Shown here in pieces: positions 48,826 through 62,009 of a DNA stretch of 64,000 nt. The first letter of the stretch is position 1, and every line of letters begins with the position of its first letter. Source of the DNA: Armillaria gallica (Eukaryota; Basidiomycota; Agaricomycetes; Agaricales; Physalacriaceae); contig JBANDB010000008.1 of NCBI GenBank assembly GCA_037576215.1, positions 2,852,001 to 2,916,000 of the forward strand, in the 5' to 3' direction. A model generated the notes under the pieces. The model ran no database searches, was not told where the DNA came from, and saw only the letters and a program-made list of their open reading frames with translations. Position numbers and translations under genes: made by a program.

Positions 48826-51800
48826 TCATGAAATTATGTGAGATGCGATGACTTTTGTGGCACCAGGTCCGCCAGGAATGGTGGTCGTTTTGAAGCCCTG
48901 TTGGCGCATGACGGCTAGGATGTTTATCGTCAGTGATAGGCATCATATAAGGGCTCAATTTCATACATAATAAATCAGCCTTTTGCAATGGTTTTGACAA
49001 GAAACCAGAGAATAGGTTATGCGTGGCATCACTTGGGTCCGAACCGCTGTAGGCGCTGATAGCAATAATAGGCGTGCTGGTATTTTTGCTGTTGGTACTT
49101 CTGATGTACCGCGCAGCACCTTCTCCATCCACTGTGGCGAAACGTTAGTATTAGAGGCGTCACTCAATTACCAATGTCGCTTACAAACTGGCATGTGCAG
49201 GTCCATTAGGATGCAGTCAAACTCTGAAGTACCCGCTGGTTAGTCAGTCCCGCAACTGCGATTGTCTACACGTACTGATATCGCCCATTGCAACACTGAT
49301 AGCTTCAGAGCCATCAGCGACCACAACACAACGACAACCCAGCCGAATCAAAATCGTCTCAATAATTTTGGCTGTGATGGGGTTGTCTTCGGCAAGCAAA
49401 CAAGTCACTGCACGATCACTGGGATCAGGACCCTTTCGCAAGTCAATAGAGTGAACCGATGATGGAGGCGTGCCGACCGATCCAGCGCCCATTGAGGAAT
49501 TCCAAGTTTCAGATCCCGAAACATCACCCCCGCTAGAAACCGACGCGGTACGTAACCTGCTAGGCATAGAATTTCGTCGATCTAGGCCATCCATATGGTT
49601 CAATTTGAAGCGGTCGACTGGTCCATACTCAGACGGTTTGCGAGCATGGCCCGCACTCACGGGCGCAGAAGTTGGTATAGAAGATCGAGAAGGCGAAGAT
49701 GCTATGGACGAAGTCGAAGTAGCAGGAGATGGTGGGTTGGTTACTGTCGCCTTGGGATCCATCGTCGTCACGACGCTTGGAGGTTTCTTAATTCTATGAG
49801 AAACGCTGCGCCGTCGGTTGTGAAGGCCTGAGGTTTCCGAAACTGCGTGCGCAAGAGGAGCCATTTGATCAGTCTTGAGCTTCCGTATAACATCATCGTT
49901 GGCTTGTTTAAGGACGGGTAGATTCTTGAAGCTGAAAGACCCAAAGTCGTCGCTCGCAGATGAAGGAACGGGATCACGGTTTCCCACAGGAATGGGGACA
50001 GGGGGAGGAGGCATTGAAGGATCGATGACCGGGCTGTTTAAGGCAGACTGGCCAGCGATAGCAACCTGATCGTCATCATGAAATAGCTGGGGGATGGCGC
50101 CACGAGGGTCAAAGTAATCCGTCGATTCAGGATCGGTAACCTGAGGAATGAATGCCGCTTCAGTTGTCGTTACCTTGTCCCAGACGATGCCTTCGAAGAA
50201 TAGGTGAGCTTTAACCTCATCGGCGCCTTGCGCACCGAGACGAGCAGAGGGATCTAGGTGCATCAACCGGGCCATAAAGTCGTGGGCTTCTTCAGAGAAG
50301 TCCACGTACTCTTCATGCCACTCGATGTGCCCAGAAAGAATATTCTCAAACACCTTTTCGGGTGTCTCTGCATGAAACGGAGGAATACCGTATAAAAATT
50401 CATACGTGATGACTCCGAGAGCCCACTAAAAAGTTGTCAGAAAGCTATTTCTAAACATAAATGAGCAGATGTACCCAATCGACTGCCGCGTCGTCAACGC
50501 GCAAACCTAGAATTGTTTCGGGGGCAAGGTAGTCTGGCGTACCAACGAATTTCTGATCCCCTGGGGGTGTCCCGCCAGTCGAGTTAGAATTAGAGTGTGA
50601 ACGCAAATCGGTTGTAAGTTCAGTGGCGAAGGATTGCAGAGGACTGTCGCTCTTCACGCTGCGACGAGGGAAGAATCCACTAAGAGATTCTGATCCGCTT
50701 GATTCGCTGACATCATCTGTGGGAGGCAGATAAGGCGAGGTTCCTACACGGGAAATCGATTGGGCCCGGTGCGTGAAATACGAACCTCCGGGTTCGGTGT
50801 ATACTAACGGAGATGACAGATACGCAGAGTCCATGGAAGGTGGTCGGGAACGAGAGTTGTATCTCGTATATGGACGATCAAGTTGACTCTCGCGGGTTTG
50901 CCGACCAAGAAGACCGATTCGGCTCAAGCCAAAGTCAGTCAATTTCAGGTGACCATGCTGGTCAATAAGCAAATTATCAGGCTTCAAGTCACTAGATATC
51001 CGGGCACAAATCAATAACAATTCCCAAAGAGAAAGAACAAATTCATACCGATGAACGACACCACGCTGATGCAAATACTCCAGTCCTAGAACGACTTCGG
51101 CGATGTAATTCTTTGTCCATTCTTCCGGAAGCGATCCTACTGACTTGATCAACGCAGCACAGTCACCGCCATTCAAGTACTCCATGACAAGATACAGATT
51201 ATCTTTGCTCTGGAACGTGAAGTATAACTTGGCGACGAAAGGGGATTCCGCTTGTTTCATGAGAATCATCCTTTCGGCTTTCACATTGGTAATTTGATTC
51301 TTTGCGATCATGTCCGCCTTCTTGAGCACTTTGATTGCATAGTAGTCACCTGTGACTTTCTTCTTAGCCAAAAAGACGGAGCCAAAGGCACCTTTACTGA
51401 TAGGCTTGATGATGTCGAAGTCCTTTATAGACGCCGGTGAAGTCCTAGATAGAGGCGCAATTGACGGCTGTCGAGGAGACATCGGACCCGAAGAACTAGA
51501 GGAATGATTTACAGTAGAATGACGGCGATGGCCACGCTTCATGGAGCGTTCGCGACCAAGACCATCCTTGGGGACGACTTGAGGTGATGCGGGAGGGGTG
51601 ACCACAAGACGAGGCTCCAGCAGGCTCTGAGAGGACTTTCGCGTTTGAATCCTAAGAGGGCCAGGATCGAGCTCCATAGTGGGTACCGAGTCTTCTAGTG
51701 ATTGAGCAACAATAGGGGCAGCCAAAGCCAAAGGGGATGATATGGATGAAGGCGTAGAGGATCGCGTGTGTAAAGTTTGACGAGGAGGGAGAGGTGGCGG

Positions 51801-54722
51801 CATAGGCGCCGAGCCAGGTCGGCTTTCGGGAGGAGTCATTAGAGGGATAGGTGACGTTGATGCCATGGGCGTAGGATCTGGGGATGAATGGTAATTGTCT
51901 CCACCAAGGAACACGTATGATGACGTTGTGCTCGAGTGGTCGTCTTCCGCCTCTGACTGCCCACCACGAGTGGATTTCACGAGTTCACGCACTTGGTCTT
52001 CTAAGCGGTCCTCATCTTCGCCTTCACCATCGCTGGTAGAACTTCCACTACCGCTTCCGCTACTGTCACTCTCGCATGATGCCATATACGCTCCCGCCTT
52101 CTCCTCCGCTTCGTGCCGGATCTTTTCCGCGTATCGTATAATATTCTGCATCCTCACGACATTATCAATCTTTTGCCTCATAACTCTCTCCGCATCCTGG
52201 ACCAACATGCCCAAGGCATTGTCTTCGGTCATAGGTTTAGACCAATTCTTCACCTGCGACATTTTCCGTTCCGATCCTGGCGACAGTAATCGTTGTCGTT
52301 CTATCGGCTCCTTGGCTTCCTCTTCCTTAAGAGACGGCATAGACACATCGGAAGCCACCTGCAAAATATCTTCCAGCTGATCCAACAACCTCCTCTGCAT
52401 CTTCTTTACCCCCAGCTTCTGCAGCTTATTGGCACGAAAAAGTTGTAAGGGCGCTGATAGGAGGGGAGACGTCGAAGGAGAGAAGACGGCTTTGCCTCGA
52501 TAATAAGGAGTGGACGAAGGCGAGTCACGGTCAAAGGTCGCACTCAGATCTCGGATGGTATTTCGTAGTTCTGCGATCGACTCATTACACTCCGAAATTT
52601 CGGCTTCCAGTCGGTGGGTCTCCGCGCATGTCTCGCTGTGTTTCTCGAAATACCACTGAGGTATCTGACATTCGCAAATGCGGCAAAGAATGAGATCGGT
52701 GCAGAAAGGTTGATTGAACGGAAATGGACTTTCGGGTTCGTTGGCAATCGATTCAGCTTCCTGAGGTGGTGTCTCTAGGTCCGATGATTGCAGGTCGTCA
52801 AATTCTATGTCTCCCGCTCCAATAAGGGTGATAGCCGGATAATCGTGCTCAAATCGAGGGGCGGCGATAGGTTTGACAACCCACATCGTGTAAGAGGGCT
52901 CGCCAAGGTCACGATCAATCATAAGCATCCCTTTCCCTTCCATTTTCTGGTACAGTGTTTGGCCATTGGGAGGGACCCGATCATCGTCGCGATCAACTCG
53001 AAGACGGAACTGTGCTTCAACTGTGTGGGAATCATCTTCAAGGAGGCGTTGGGTGGCTGTCTTGAACACATAGGCATCCTGCGGATGTATCAAAATAGAG
53101 ATGCGAGTTGCAATTAGGGCCTCTGGGTCCGTGCTAACGGAACAGAATAAGCCTCTTCTCCAATTAACCAAATTCAACACTACTTACCCAACAACGATAC
53201 TCCACGCATAATTGATCCAGATGAAGTGATCACCATCCAGACTCAATTCCATAACTATGTTCTGGTTCTGCGCTGTCTCTGCCTGTAACCGTAGCCTCTC
53301 TGTCGCCAAAACTCTCGCAGATTCTGCGTTCTCTTGCACCTTGGAGGGGGTTCGAGAGTGTGTATCGGCCGCCTCGTGTGAACTAAAAAACGCCAAGTCC
53401 TTGGGCTGCTCGTCTCTAGATCTCCGAATTTGACTGGCAGGTCTCGATGGCCGAAACTTGCTTTCACCCTCAGGGTTGAGCTTGAAACCCTCCAACTCCA
53501 TATCTTGTTTGACAGTTGGTGTTGGTGCAGGGGGGTATTCGTCGGCTGGCTTCATCACGAACGTCAGTGGCTCGTCCAATTCGTCATTGTCGTCAAAGTT
53601 CCAGAATTGCTTTTCAGCCTCCCACCATTCCACAACCCGACTAAGTCCAGCGATAGCGAGCAGGACTTGTACATACCAGTTTCTACCATGCCAGTCAGGA
53701 TGATCGTCCCATGCCTTCCCGATGTTTTGAACCCTCTGAACGAGGCTTTCACAGGCCTTTGGTTGTGCCGTAAGCTGAGCAATAGACATTTCGGTGACAT
53801 CAGTCGCGACCGAAATTATTGCATACAGCGCGGTCATGATTGGATCAATTGGGTCGTCAACAATTATCCGTGATGAGCGTCTATTGGAGGTGGAGGAACC
53901 ATAGTCAGAGAAGGAAGTATGCGTTTGGAGATTCGGTAAAGGAGAACGAGAACGGGATGTAGAACGAGAGCTTTGACCGGAACGAGTAGGACGAGTAGGA
54001 ATATGAATTGTTCGAGACAGTCGGCGTGAAGGAGTTGGCTGAGCTGTCCAGGATGATGATCCGGTTGAGGAAGTGGTGGTCTTGCGAGTTAGAGGAGCGT
54101 CAGGAAGAAGGATTGTCGAGTTTGCCGGGCTGGATGCAAGCCCGTTTGAGGAAACAGACGAGCTGAGAGGCCTGTTGTCCCAGGGTATGTTTTGCCGTAA
54201 TGATCCTGGACTCACTGAAGAGGCGGAAGCTGTAGAAAGGCCAGACAAGGACGATGAATGCGTCAACGGAGGTGCAGATATAAAATCTTCAGCTGGATAC
54301 GTACGTTGACGGCTATGACGGCTACCATACTCCATCTCTGCTTCGTAGCCACCATCTGAACTAGATTCATCCGCCTGAAAATCAGAACGAAGATCAGCGG
54401 GATGAAAGTAAGCGTCGTAATCTCCTTGCTGAGAATCTCTGTCTCTGTAGTCTGTCTCATGGTCCGCCTCTCTAAGTCTCTCCTCGAAAAACGTAGTAAT
54501 ATTATTCGTGATTCGCTGCAATTCCTTGTCGCACTCCGCTTTAGCAGCCTTGAGACGACGGGTCACATGCCGGCGTACAAAGGGCATGGAGACGGTGTTG
54601 GAACCGCCCCCGTTGCTGGTGCTGGCATTGAGACCCGGAGCTGTGGGAGGTGTCATGACGGACTCTGGAGAGAAGACGAGAGGACTGGGGGGCTGTCTTC
54701 GAGCTGTACCGGAATCTGTCAT
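48826..54722 (-). CDS. rim15: Rim15-type PAS / AGC kinase / response-regulator protein
   Basis: Homologue of yeast Rim15 and fission yeast Cek1, kinases that govern quiescence and the Greatwall-endosulfine branch. Order from ATG 54722 ([14 protein letters not shown]): long disordered N-terminus; PAS-like domain ([34 protein letters not shown]); C2HC-type motif [20 protein letters not shown]; coiled coil; Ser-rich linker; kinase with [54 protein letters not shown] and [14 protein letters not shown]. About 120 residues are inserted between DFG and APE, as in Greatwall kinases. The C-terminal receiver has [17 protein letters not shown], phospho-acceptor Asp in [10 protein letters not shown], and Lys in [12 protein letters not shown]. 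The last intron (near 48923-48975) makes the protein end [15 protein letters not shown]. About 1,800 residues. Confidence 0.9.
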
Positions 54723-55169
54723 TGGAAGGGAAAGGGAGGAATTGCGAGGCGAGATTTGAGAGAGGTGAGGGCAGATAGAGAGATAAAGTAGATAGAGTAA
54801 GGGAAGATAGAATAGATCAAGGCAACATTGAAAGGACAGAAGGGCGCTGAGGGATGGTGTCCAACGACTGCGATGATGGCTGGAGGCAAGGAGCACGGGG
54901 CCAGGTTGTCACGTATATTGATTATAATTACTTATCTGCATATCGATTCTATACAGTATAAATTATTGGATCAAGTCCGTTCATTACTCCTCAACAGCGC
55001 TGCGTTTCATTTCCAGTTCTATCCTTAGGATCTCGTCTGCGACTGCAATAACTCGTAGCGCTCTCGGTAGCAGTAGCACGACTGGATAAGTATGGGCGTC
55101 GAAGTAGGGGTATCTTGGGTCCTGGGCAGCTACATTTGGCAAAGAACGTGACATAACGCGTTACGCCAC
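54723..55169. promoter_or_regulatory. Bidirectional promoter, rim15 / mitochondrial S18
   Basis: About 450 bp between divergent starts. The rim15-proximal part is a long stretch of A/G on the plus strand (C/T-rich on the coding strand), a frequent feature of fungal promoters and 5' leaders. A longer in-frame ORF upstream of the chosen rim15 ATG is hydrophobic and implausible as coding. Confidence 0.45.
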
Positions 55170-55860
55170 ATGTTTCGTTCAGTCTTCCACCGGCCCTTAC
55201 AGAATCTTCGGGTTCGCTGGATATCCACCTCCCCTGTGGCGAGAAATGCCACTGCCTTTGGCACGGGGGCACCAGCTAATAAGAATGCCTCTGGTGCCAT
55301 GAAGGAGGCTTCCAAGTTCCTCGACAGTGTGGCCGCAGAGTCACCAGGTATACTCGTTCTTTTTCCAAAGTTCTACCCTGCTAACCAGTTACGTAGCGCC
55401 GATTCGAATCGAAGGTGGATCAAGCCAAGATACCCTTTCAGTCAGACCTTTTGCTTCGACCTCGGTTTGTGTGACAGGACCATTGTTTTTCCTGACACTT
55501 ATCCGTTCATTTTAGATCATTCGGCCTTACGAGTTCAGGCTCAAGTCGCGTCAGAATCATTTCTCTCCTTTCAAGAAACCACCCCGTGTTGGCCCCCCTC
55601 GTGATGAGGCTCGTCAACGCGACTATTTCCACCAACTAAACCTTAATCCCGTCGATTATGCTTGTCACCCGGGCGTCCTCAATCATTTCATGTCTCCGAT
55701 GGGTAAAATTAACTCACGTAGCATCACCTCTCTCACCCGGAAGAGCCAAAGGCGGTTAGGGAAGGCTATCAGACGATCAAAAAAAATGGGTATCATGCCG
55801 ACGTTCAGTTTGAGACGACAACAAGGGGCCATCCCCTCTACTTACGCGGGTGCTATGTAG
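55170..55860 (+). CDS. Mitochondrial small-subunit ribosomal protein bS18m
   Basis: Three exons: 55170-55348, about 55397-55471 and about 55522-55860. The N-terminus (MFRSVFHRPLQNLRVRWIST) is a typical mitochondrial presequence rich in Arg and without acidic residues. The S18 domain is at the C-terminus: GVLNHFMSPMGKINSRSITS then LTRKSQRRLGKAIRRSKKMG and IMPTFSLRR, which matches the rRNA-binding RSQRRLGKAIRRAK motif of fungal bS18m. Preceding residues (RPYEFRLKSRQNHFSPFKKP) fit the fungal extension. About 195 residues. It works in the mitoribosome small subunit. Confidence 0.87.
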
Positions 55861-56305
55861 ATTGTATAATTTCCTGGCAACCTCTTATCATCTGACCGCT
55901 ACCTTGACTGCTTTTCGCGATCAGCTATGGAGCATGTGCCACCGTGCTGGCGTTAGTGGGCCTAATGAGTATCTATGTGAGAACGGTAGTATATCATGAC
56001 GGAAATTGAATCTAGACATGGCAGAGAGTCCGGGGTATCAGTTCTCTAGGCCCTGTGCCATGATGATATCTCCGGCTTCGCTCACTTGCCAACCCGGAAT
56101 CTCCTACTTTCAGACCTTCACTACAAATCCCCTTGGTAGTCGGAAATTACGGCGCAAAATCTCTAGACTCTACTAATAGTTAATACATCTATCAAAGTTT
56201 GGATGTACGCTTATGATGTGCATTCAGTAAGTATATTTACATGGCATGATCATAAGAAGGCGCTATCCATACAGACATTACACGAGTAAACCAGGAAAGG
56301 CGTTC
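55861..56305. other. Intergenic region between convergent genes
   Basis: About 445 bp downstream of both the S18 and RPN11 stops; unusually long for a convergent gap here, where others are 5-10 bp. I see no ORF, tRNA fold or repeat. Confidence 0.4.
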
Positions 56306-57488
<1,183 letters not shown>

Positions 57489-57681
57489 GGCAGTCTAATG
57501 AGGAATAAAGGAAACGATGGGGAGAGCGTGAAAGTGACGCGTCGCTTCCTTCTTGGGCGTTGTTCGGCAACTTCCGTTCATCTGCTTGGCTGGCCCCTTC
57601 AAAACAAATAGAGACACTTGGTCTCCGACAACGAACTTGAAGTCCGAACGCTGGCCCTTCATGCATTCATGACTGAGTGGC
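57489..57681. promoter_or_regulatory. Bidirectional promoter, rpn11 / unknown gene
   Basis: 193 bp between divergent start codons. I looked for but did not find a yeast-like proteasome control element (GGTGGCAAA) on either strand. No TATA box. Confidence 0.4.
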
Positions 57682-59601
57682 ATGGGCACCAGCGAACTCT
57701 CGGATGCCCTCAATCCCTCTTATGCCGTTCCATATCGAAATCGTGCGCCGCAGAATCCATATCCGGAGCCTCATCTTCCTGTTGTCCAGCCGCCTCAGCA
57801 ATATGCTCCTCATAGAAGCGAATTGGAGCTCGCAATATCGGAGCCTCAGCCTCCACCGCCCACCAGGTAAGTCCCTGCCGATGTTCATTTGCCCCATTGC
57901 CTCTGAGAGATCGTCTAGACAAACTCAACCCTCGGCAGGAGGTGTTCAAGCAGTCCATGAATTGCTTCGGATTGTATCTGCAACTAGCCAGGCGCAAGAG
58001 ATAGAACGCAAGAGGAGGATAGCTTGGGAGCAGGAGCAAGAGGCGAAATATGCCCAGCGACAAGCAGAGACTGAGCGTCAATTGTTTGAGCTGCGACAAG
58101 AACTTGTCGCTGTTCGTTCGATGGTGTCTGGAAATTCTCAACGAACCCCTGGCGCGTCTCCGTCACTTTCATCCACTCGCAATGCGCCAATATCGCAGCA
58201 AATACAGTCCGCTTCTCCCATTTCGCCTGTTCCACAGCCACCTGGCATGCATTACCCCACATTCGTCCAAGGTTCCTCAAGTCAGCCAAATATAAACTAT
58301 CCTCAACAATATGCAGCTGCCCCTGCCCAGCAACAACAGCATCTACCATCTGACGAGCCTGTAATGAGCGCTATGACGCCATCACCTTCCCCTGCTCCCA
58401 CGCAACGATCGCCGAATACAACATCGAAAACGCGTAAAAAGCGACGAGCGTCATCTAGCAGCAGCGAAGGATCTGATTCTGGTAGTAGCAATTCAGACAG
58501 CTCTCGCGATCGGAAAAAACAACGTCGAAATCATCACGATAAACGTTGTATTACCATCCATGTAGGTTTCTTTTCTCTATCCCTCCCCGGGGCGTATTGA
58601 TTGATATTCTATTTTCTCTGTAGCATGCAATGCGAACACATATATTGCTACTCATGGAAGTCTTAAATCCCAATAATCTTCCTGATAGCCATATCGAAGG
58701 TCAATCACTCAAGGACACCGATCCTGTGCGTTTTGTTTGGGACAAGACGGCTAAACAGTCTGTGCACAATGCGCGTATGAAGACTCGCATCATTTCCAGC
58801 ATCAAGGAGAAACGTCGACGGTACAAAGATGTTCCCGATGGGGAGTTCAGCAAGAAGAATCTGGACTCCGCCTTCGATCAATGCTTTACTACTTTCCGGC
58901 AGAAGTTCAAGGCGCAGAGGGACGACAGAGAGGCCGAACATGCCAAGGCTCGGGAAGAACGGAAAGCACAGAAAGCCAGGCATATATCTCGCAGGAAAAC
59001 CGTAAGTTCACACGTCCAACGGAACTTGAATTATATGTCTAATTTTGCACAGAAACTCACGAATCGTGCTGATGCACGGCTGCGTATTGAGGCTTTCGAG
59101 CACATTGCGTTCGATGGCGCATTTCAACTCGAATGCATGTCTTCCGATGATTCTGACTCCGAAGACGACGGTTCGCTGTGTTCTCGAGGGTATCCCTGGC
59201 GCAGTAAACGCCTAATCAGACTGTACGAGGTCCTGGACAGGGAAGACATCGGGGACAAGGCGTCCAAACCCAAGAGGGGTGTTGGAAAGAAGGACCGAAC
59301 AGTTGGTCCATTGAAGGAAGGCTTCTGTCTCCCTCCCAAAGGTGTGGCCAGCTGGATGGTCAGTCGACGATGGATAGCCGAAACTCAATTGACGAGGTCC
59401 GACTTGCCGCGTTGGCTTGAATCGATTGTCAATGACTTGCCTGATTTTGATTCCACGGTCCAGAAATGTGTTATTCTGGACGACAATAGTGACGATGAAT
59501 ACTTTCAGCGTACGAACTCTAATACGACTTCAAACTTGCAACCGTTACCTATGCATTACAGTATTACTAACAACTCTTCTCTGCAATACGCTCTTTCTTG
59601 A
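57682..59601 (+). CDS. Conserved hypothetical protein, probably nuclear
   Basis: ATG 57682 gives MGTSELSDALNPSYAVPYRN, chosen over 57677 because that frame does not join to the next exon. Exon 1 splices at AG|GTAAGT into QTQPSAGGVQAVHELLRIVS and a strong coiled coil (ERKRRIAWEQEQEAKYAQRQ and AETERQLFELRQELVAV). A Ser/Pro/Gln-rich region ends in a basic nuclear signal (TRKKRR, then DRKKQRRNHHDKR). After an intron a globular part follows: HAMRTHILLLMEVLNPNNLP, DPVRFVWDKTAKQSVHNARM and, later, CSRGYPWRSKRLIRLYEVLD and GFCLPPKGVASWMVSRRWIA. I do not recognise the fold. The basic coiled-coil and NLS-like runs suggest a nuclear or chromatin role, which is inference. Confidence 0.68.
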
Positions 59602-60030
59602 TCACTTATGCACATGATTGTAGCCAGCGTCATGAACATTCAGTATACGATGTCCCGCATCTGGTAAACTGTATGATAGCAGGTAGGTTCCTTAGATGTT
59701 GTCTTGCAAGTATGGCGTCAAATGTTTCTAAGCAGGAGGAGAGCGCTTTTGAACTTAGTGTATAGTGCCCAATCGGAGTCCTTGTCCTTGCAGCATTTAA
59801 CGCTAGAAAATGTCCTCACACTCAGGTTCGAATCCCAAATCATCAACCTGTCAACTACGACGGTCCGCTCAGGCAGAATCCTTGTACATATGACAGCAAA
59901 GAGTCTCCCGTGGGCCGCATTGCCGTCACCAGCTTTGATTGCATAGGTCAGTTGGACAGAGATTCCATATCTCTGTCGAACGAGTATATATTGCATGAAG
60001 TTGTACTACTCGGACCTACTCATCTCCTCC
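59602..60030. other. Intergenic region with one exon-like stretch (59844-59946)
   Basis: About 430 bp. Between 59844 and 59946 the plus strand reads QPVNYDGPLRQNPCTYDSKE followed by SPVGRIAVTSFDCI, ending at a GTCAG donor-like site. It looks protein-like but I cannot connect it to the epimerase or to another start. A TATA-like GTATATATT at about 59981 could serve the epimerase gene. Confidence 0.3.
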
Positions 60031-60032
60031 TG

Positions 60033-61655
60033 ATGTTGTGTCTGTCGCTAATATTTCTTTTATACTACTCCCCCACGGAGCGCCTCAGGTCTTGACGGAC
60101 GTAGGTGCTGTTCACAACGGTGGACTTTGTCACTGTCTGAACACGCACTACAGCCCTTTGAGATTGTTAATCTGACGGCCCCGGATGGTTCGGCGATGGC
60201 CAACTTCATACCTCTAGGCGCGGCGGCAACCAATTTATGGGTCAAAGACAAGGCGCGACTGAATCACTGGCACATAAGTACCGACAAAGTCTGACCTTAT
60301 TCCATTCTAGAACGGGAGGTTTCGAGATATCTTGCTAGGCTATGACAACCTCGTACGTTGTCTCTAAGCCTCAGATGTGCCATCGCACCAATACACATAT
60401 TTCATTAGACAATGTACGAGACGGACCCCAACCATCCCAATTTCGGACCTGTTGTAGGGAGGTGAGTCTTCATAAAAAACACCCGGGACGCGCTTGTGAC
60501 ACGCACGAAGGTATGCAAATAGGATTCGGAATGGGACTTTTACGATCCCCATCTCCAAAGACGCTTCTGGGCCAAATAAGTTTCAGGTGCCAAAGAATGA
60601 GAACAATGGAACCAATTCGCTGCACGGCGGGTATTTTGGTTATGATCGTCGTACATGGAGCGTAGCGAAGAGGACGCCTAGCGCTGTTACATTCGCCTTG
60701 GTTGATCCTGCCGGTGAACAAGGATTTCCGGGAACTGTCATCGCAGCGGTACGTCTGTTGTCTGGTTACTGTCTCTGGAAACGAGAGTGAGCTGTTTTTA
60801 GGTCACATACGAATTGAAAGCAAAAGCAACCTGGAAGATTAGCATGGAAGCTGTCGCCACAGAGAAGACGCCTATCATGCTCAGTATGTGATGTGTATGC
60901 GCGTTGCAAGTACAGCTCACAGCCGTCAATCGAGGTGGTCATCATTATTGGAACCTCGAAGCATACGAGGAAACTAGCGACTTGGTCGGACATTTTGCTC
61001 AGTTTGACGCGTCCAGAGTCATTGCTACGGATGGCCACCTCATTCCAACTGGAGATTTACTTGATACACCTGGAACGCCATTAGATTTCCGCGTGGCAAA
61101 GTCTATCGGAGTGAGCATCAATACAACGGAAGGCAAAGATTATTGCGGGACAGGTTCGTGCATCTTTGCTCTTCATTCGCAGGATACATACTCTTCATTG
61201 ACCACAGATTGCGTGGGTTTCGACAACTGTTGGATATACGACGGCAATGAGGGACGCCAGCCAGCATTCTCGGTGTGGAGCATAAATTCAGGGATCAGGT
61301 AAAATTCCAGGATACCCCGTATTGATCTTGTTGACGATGAATAAAGAATCGATGTGATCACGAACCAGCTGGCGCTTCAAGTAACGATCAAACATTCCAG
61401 TATATTCCACGACTGATGACAAAATAGGTATATACTTGCAACGGTATCTTCAATGCGTCCCAGCCTATCCCGAGGAAGGCAAGTCATGGAGGCCCGTCAC
61501 TGTTCTACAAAAAACACTCGTGCTTGGTTGTCGAGCAAGAGTCGTGGATAGACGCAATCAACAATCCCGAGTTCGGTGTCAACCAGATCTACGAGCCAGG
61601 CAGACCATATAGTTGGGAGTCAACGTATATATTTTCTGTACGGGAGTTCAGTTAG
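60033..61655 (+). CDS. Aldose 1-epimerase (galactose mutarotase-like), start uncertain
   Basis: A fungal aldose 1-epimerase that interconverts anomers of sugars, probably secreted. The first well-supported exon starts PFEIVNLTAPDGSAMANFIP with LGAAATNLWVKDK. A GC-AG intron (60253-60310) joins it to NGRFRDILLGYDN, then TMYETDPNHPNFGPVVGRYA. Later exons: NRIRNGTFTIPISKDASGPN, NSLHGGYFGYDRRTWSV, GHHYWNLEAYEETSDLVGHF (catalytic His region), GFDNCWIYDGNEG, VYTCNGIFNASQPIPRK and SCLVVEQESWIDAINNPEFG with the catalytic Glu. The end is YIFSVREFS. The N-terminal exon is unresolved: a frame ending LLPHGAPQ would fit a signal-peptide end but has no ATG, while ATG 60033 (MLCLSLIFLLYY) is out of phase by two bases. 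Confidence 0.76.
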
Positions 61656-62009
61656 TTGACAATCAAAAAGTGCATTGAGAGAAAAAAAGATCAGGGCCCC
61701 CAAGCGTATATAGGGAGCCAGGGAATTTGTCCGCAGTGCACACAATAATGTATACTTGGACTGGTGCACAGCAAAGGTTCATCCTGTACGCTATGATGGA
61801 AGGGACACTCACCAGCTGGAGAGCTGTTGATGATGGTGGTTATGGAGAGAATGAAAAAAAGTTGCGTGGATGGCTAAATAGGGCGAAAGTTCCCACGGGC
61901 TATGTCGCGGTGACCGGGAATTGCCAGTGAGCGGAATTGGCTGCGCGTGTCAGACGAGCTAAGCGACAGCGATCTCTTCTTTTCGCTGACATACGGTAAC
62001 GCCCTTGTC
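61656..62009. other. Intergenic region
   Basis: About 350 bp between the epimerase stop and the EFR3 start. A 67-codon open frame at 61727-61930 has no recognisable feature. Nothing else seen. Confidence 0.35.

Noticed and set aside
54723..54896. N-terminal hydrophobic extension of Rim15 (MLLASSHHRSRW...)
   Set aside because: Rim15 proteins are soluble kinases; the stretch is C/T-rich promoter or leader sequence and the inner ATG at 54722 is a better start.
59818..59840. tRNA T-arm-like GGTTCGAATCC
   Set aside because: The flanking bases do not form a 5-bp T stem, and no anticodon or acceptor arm fits upstream.
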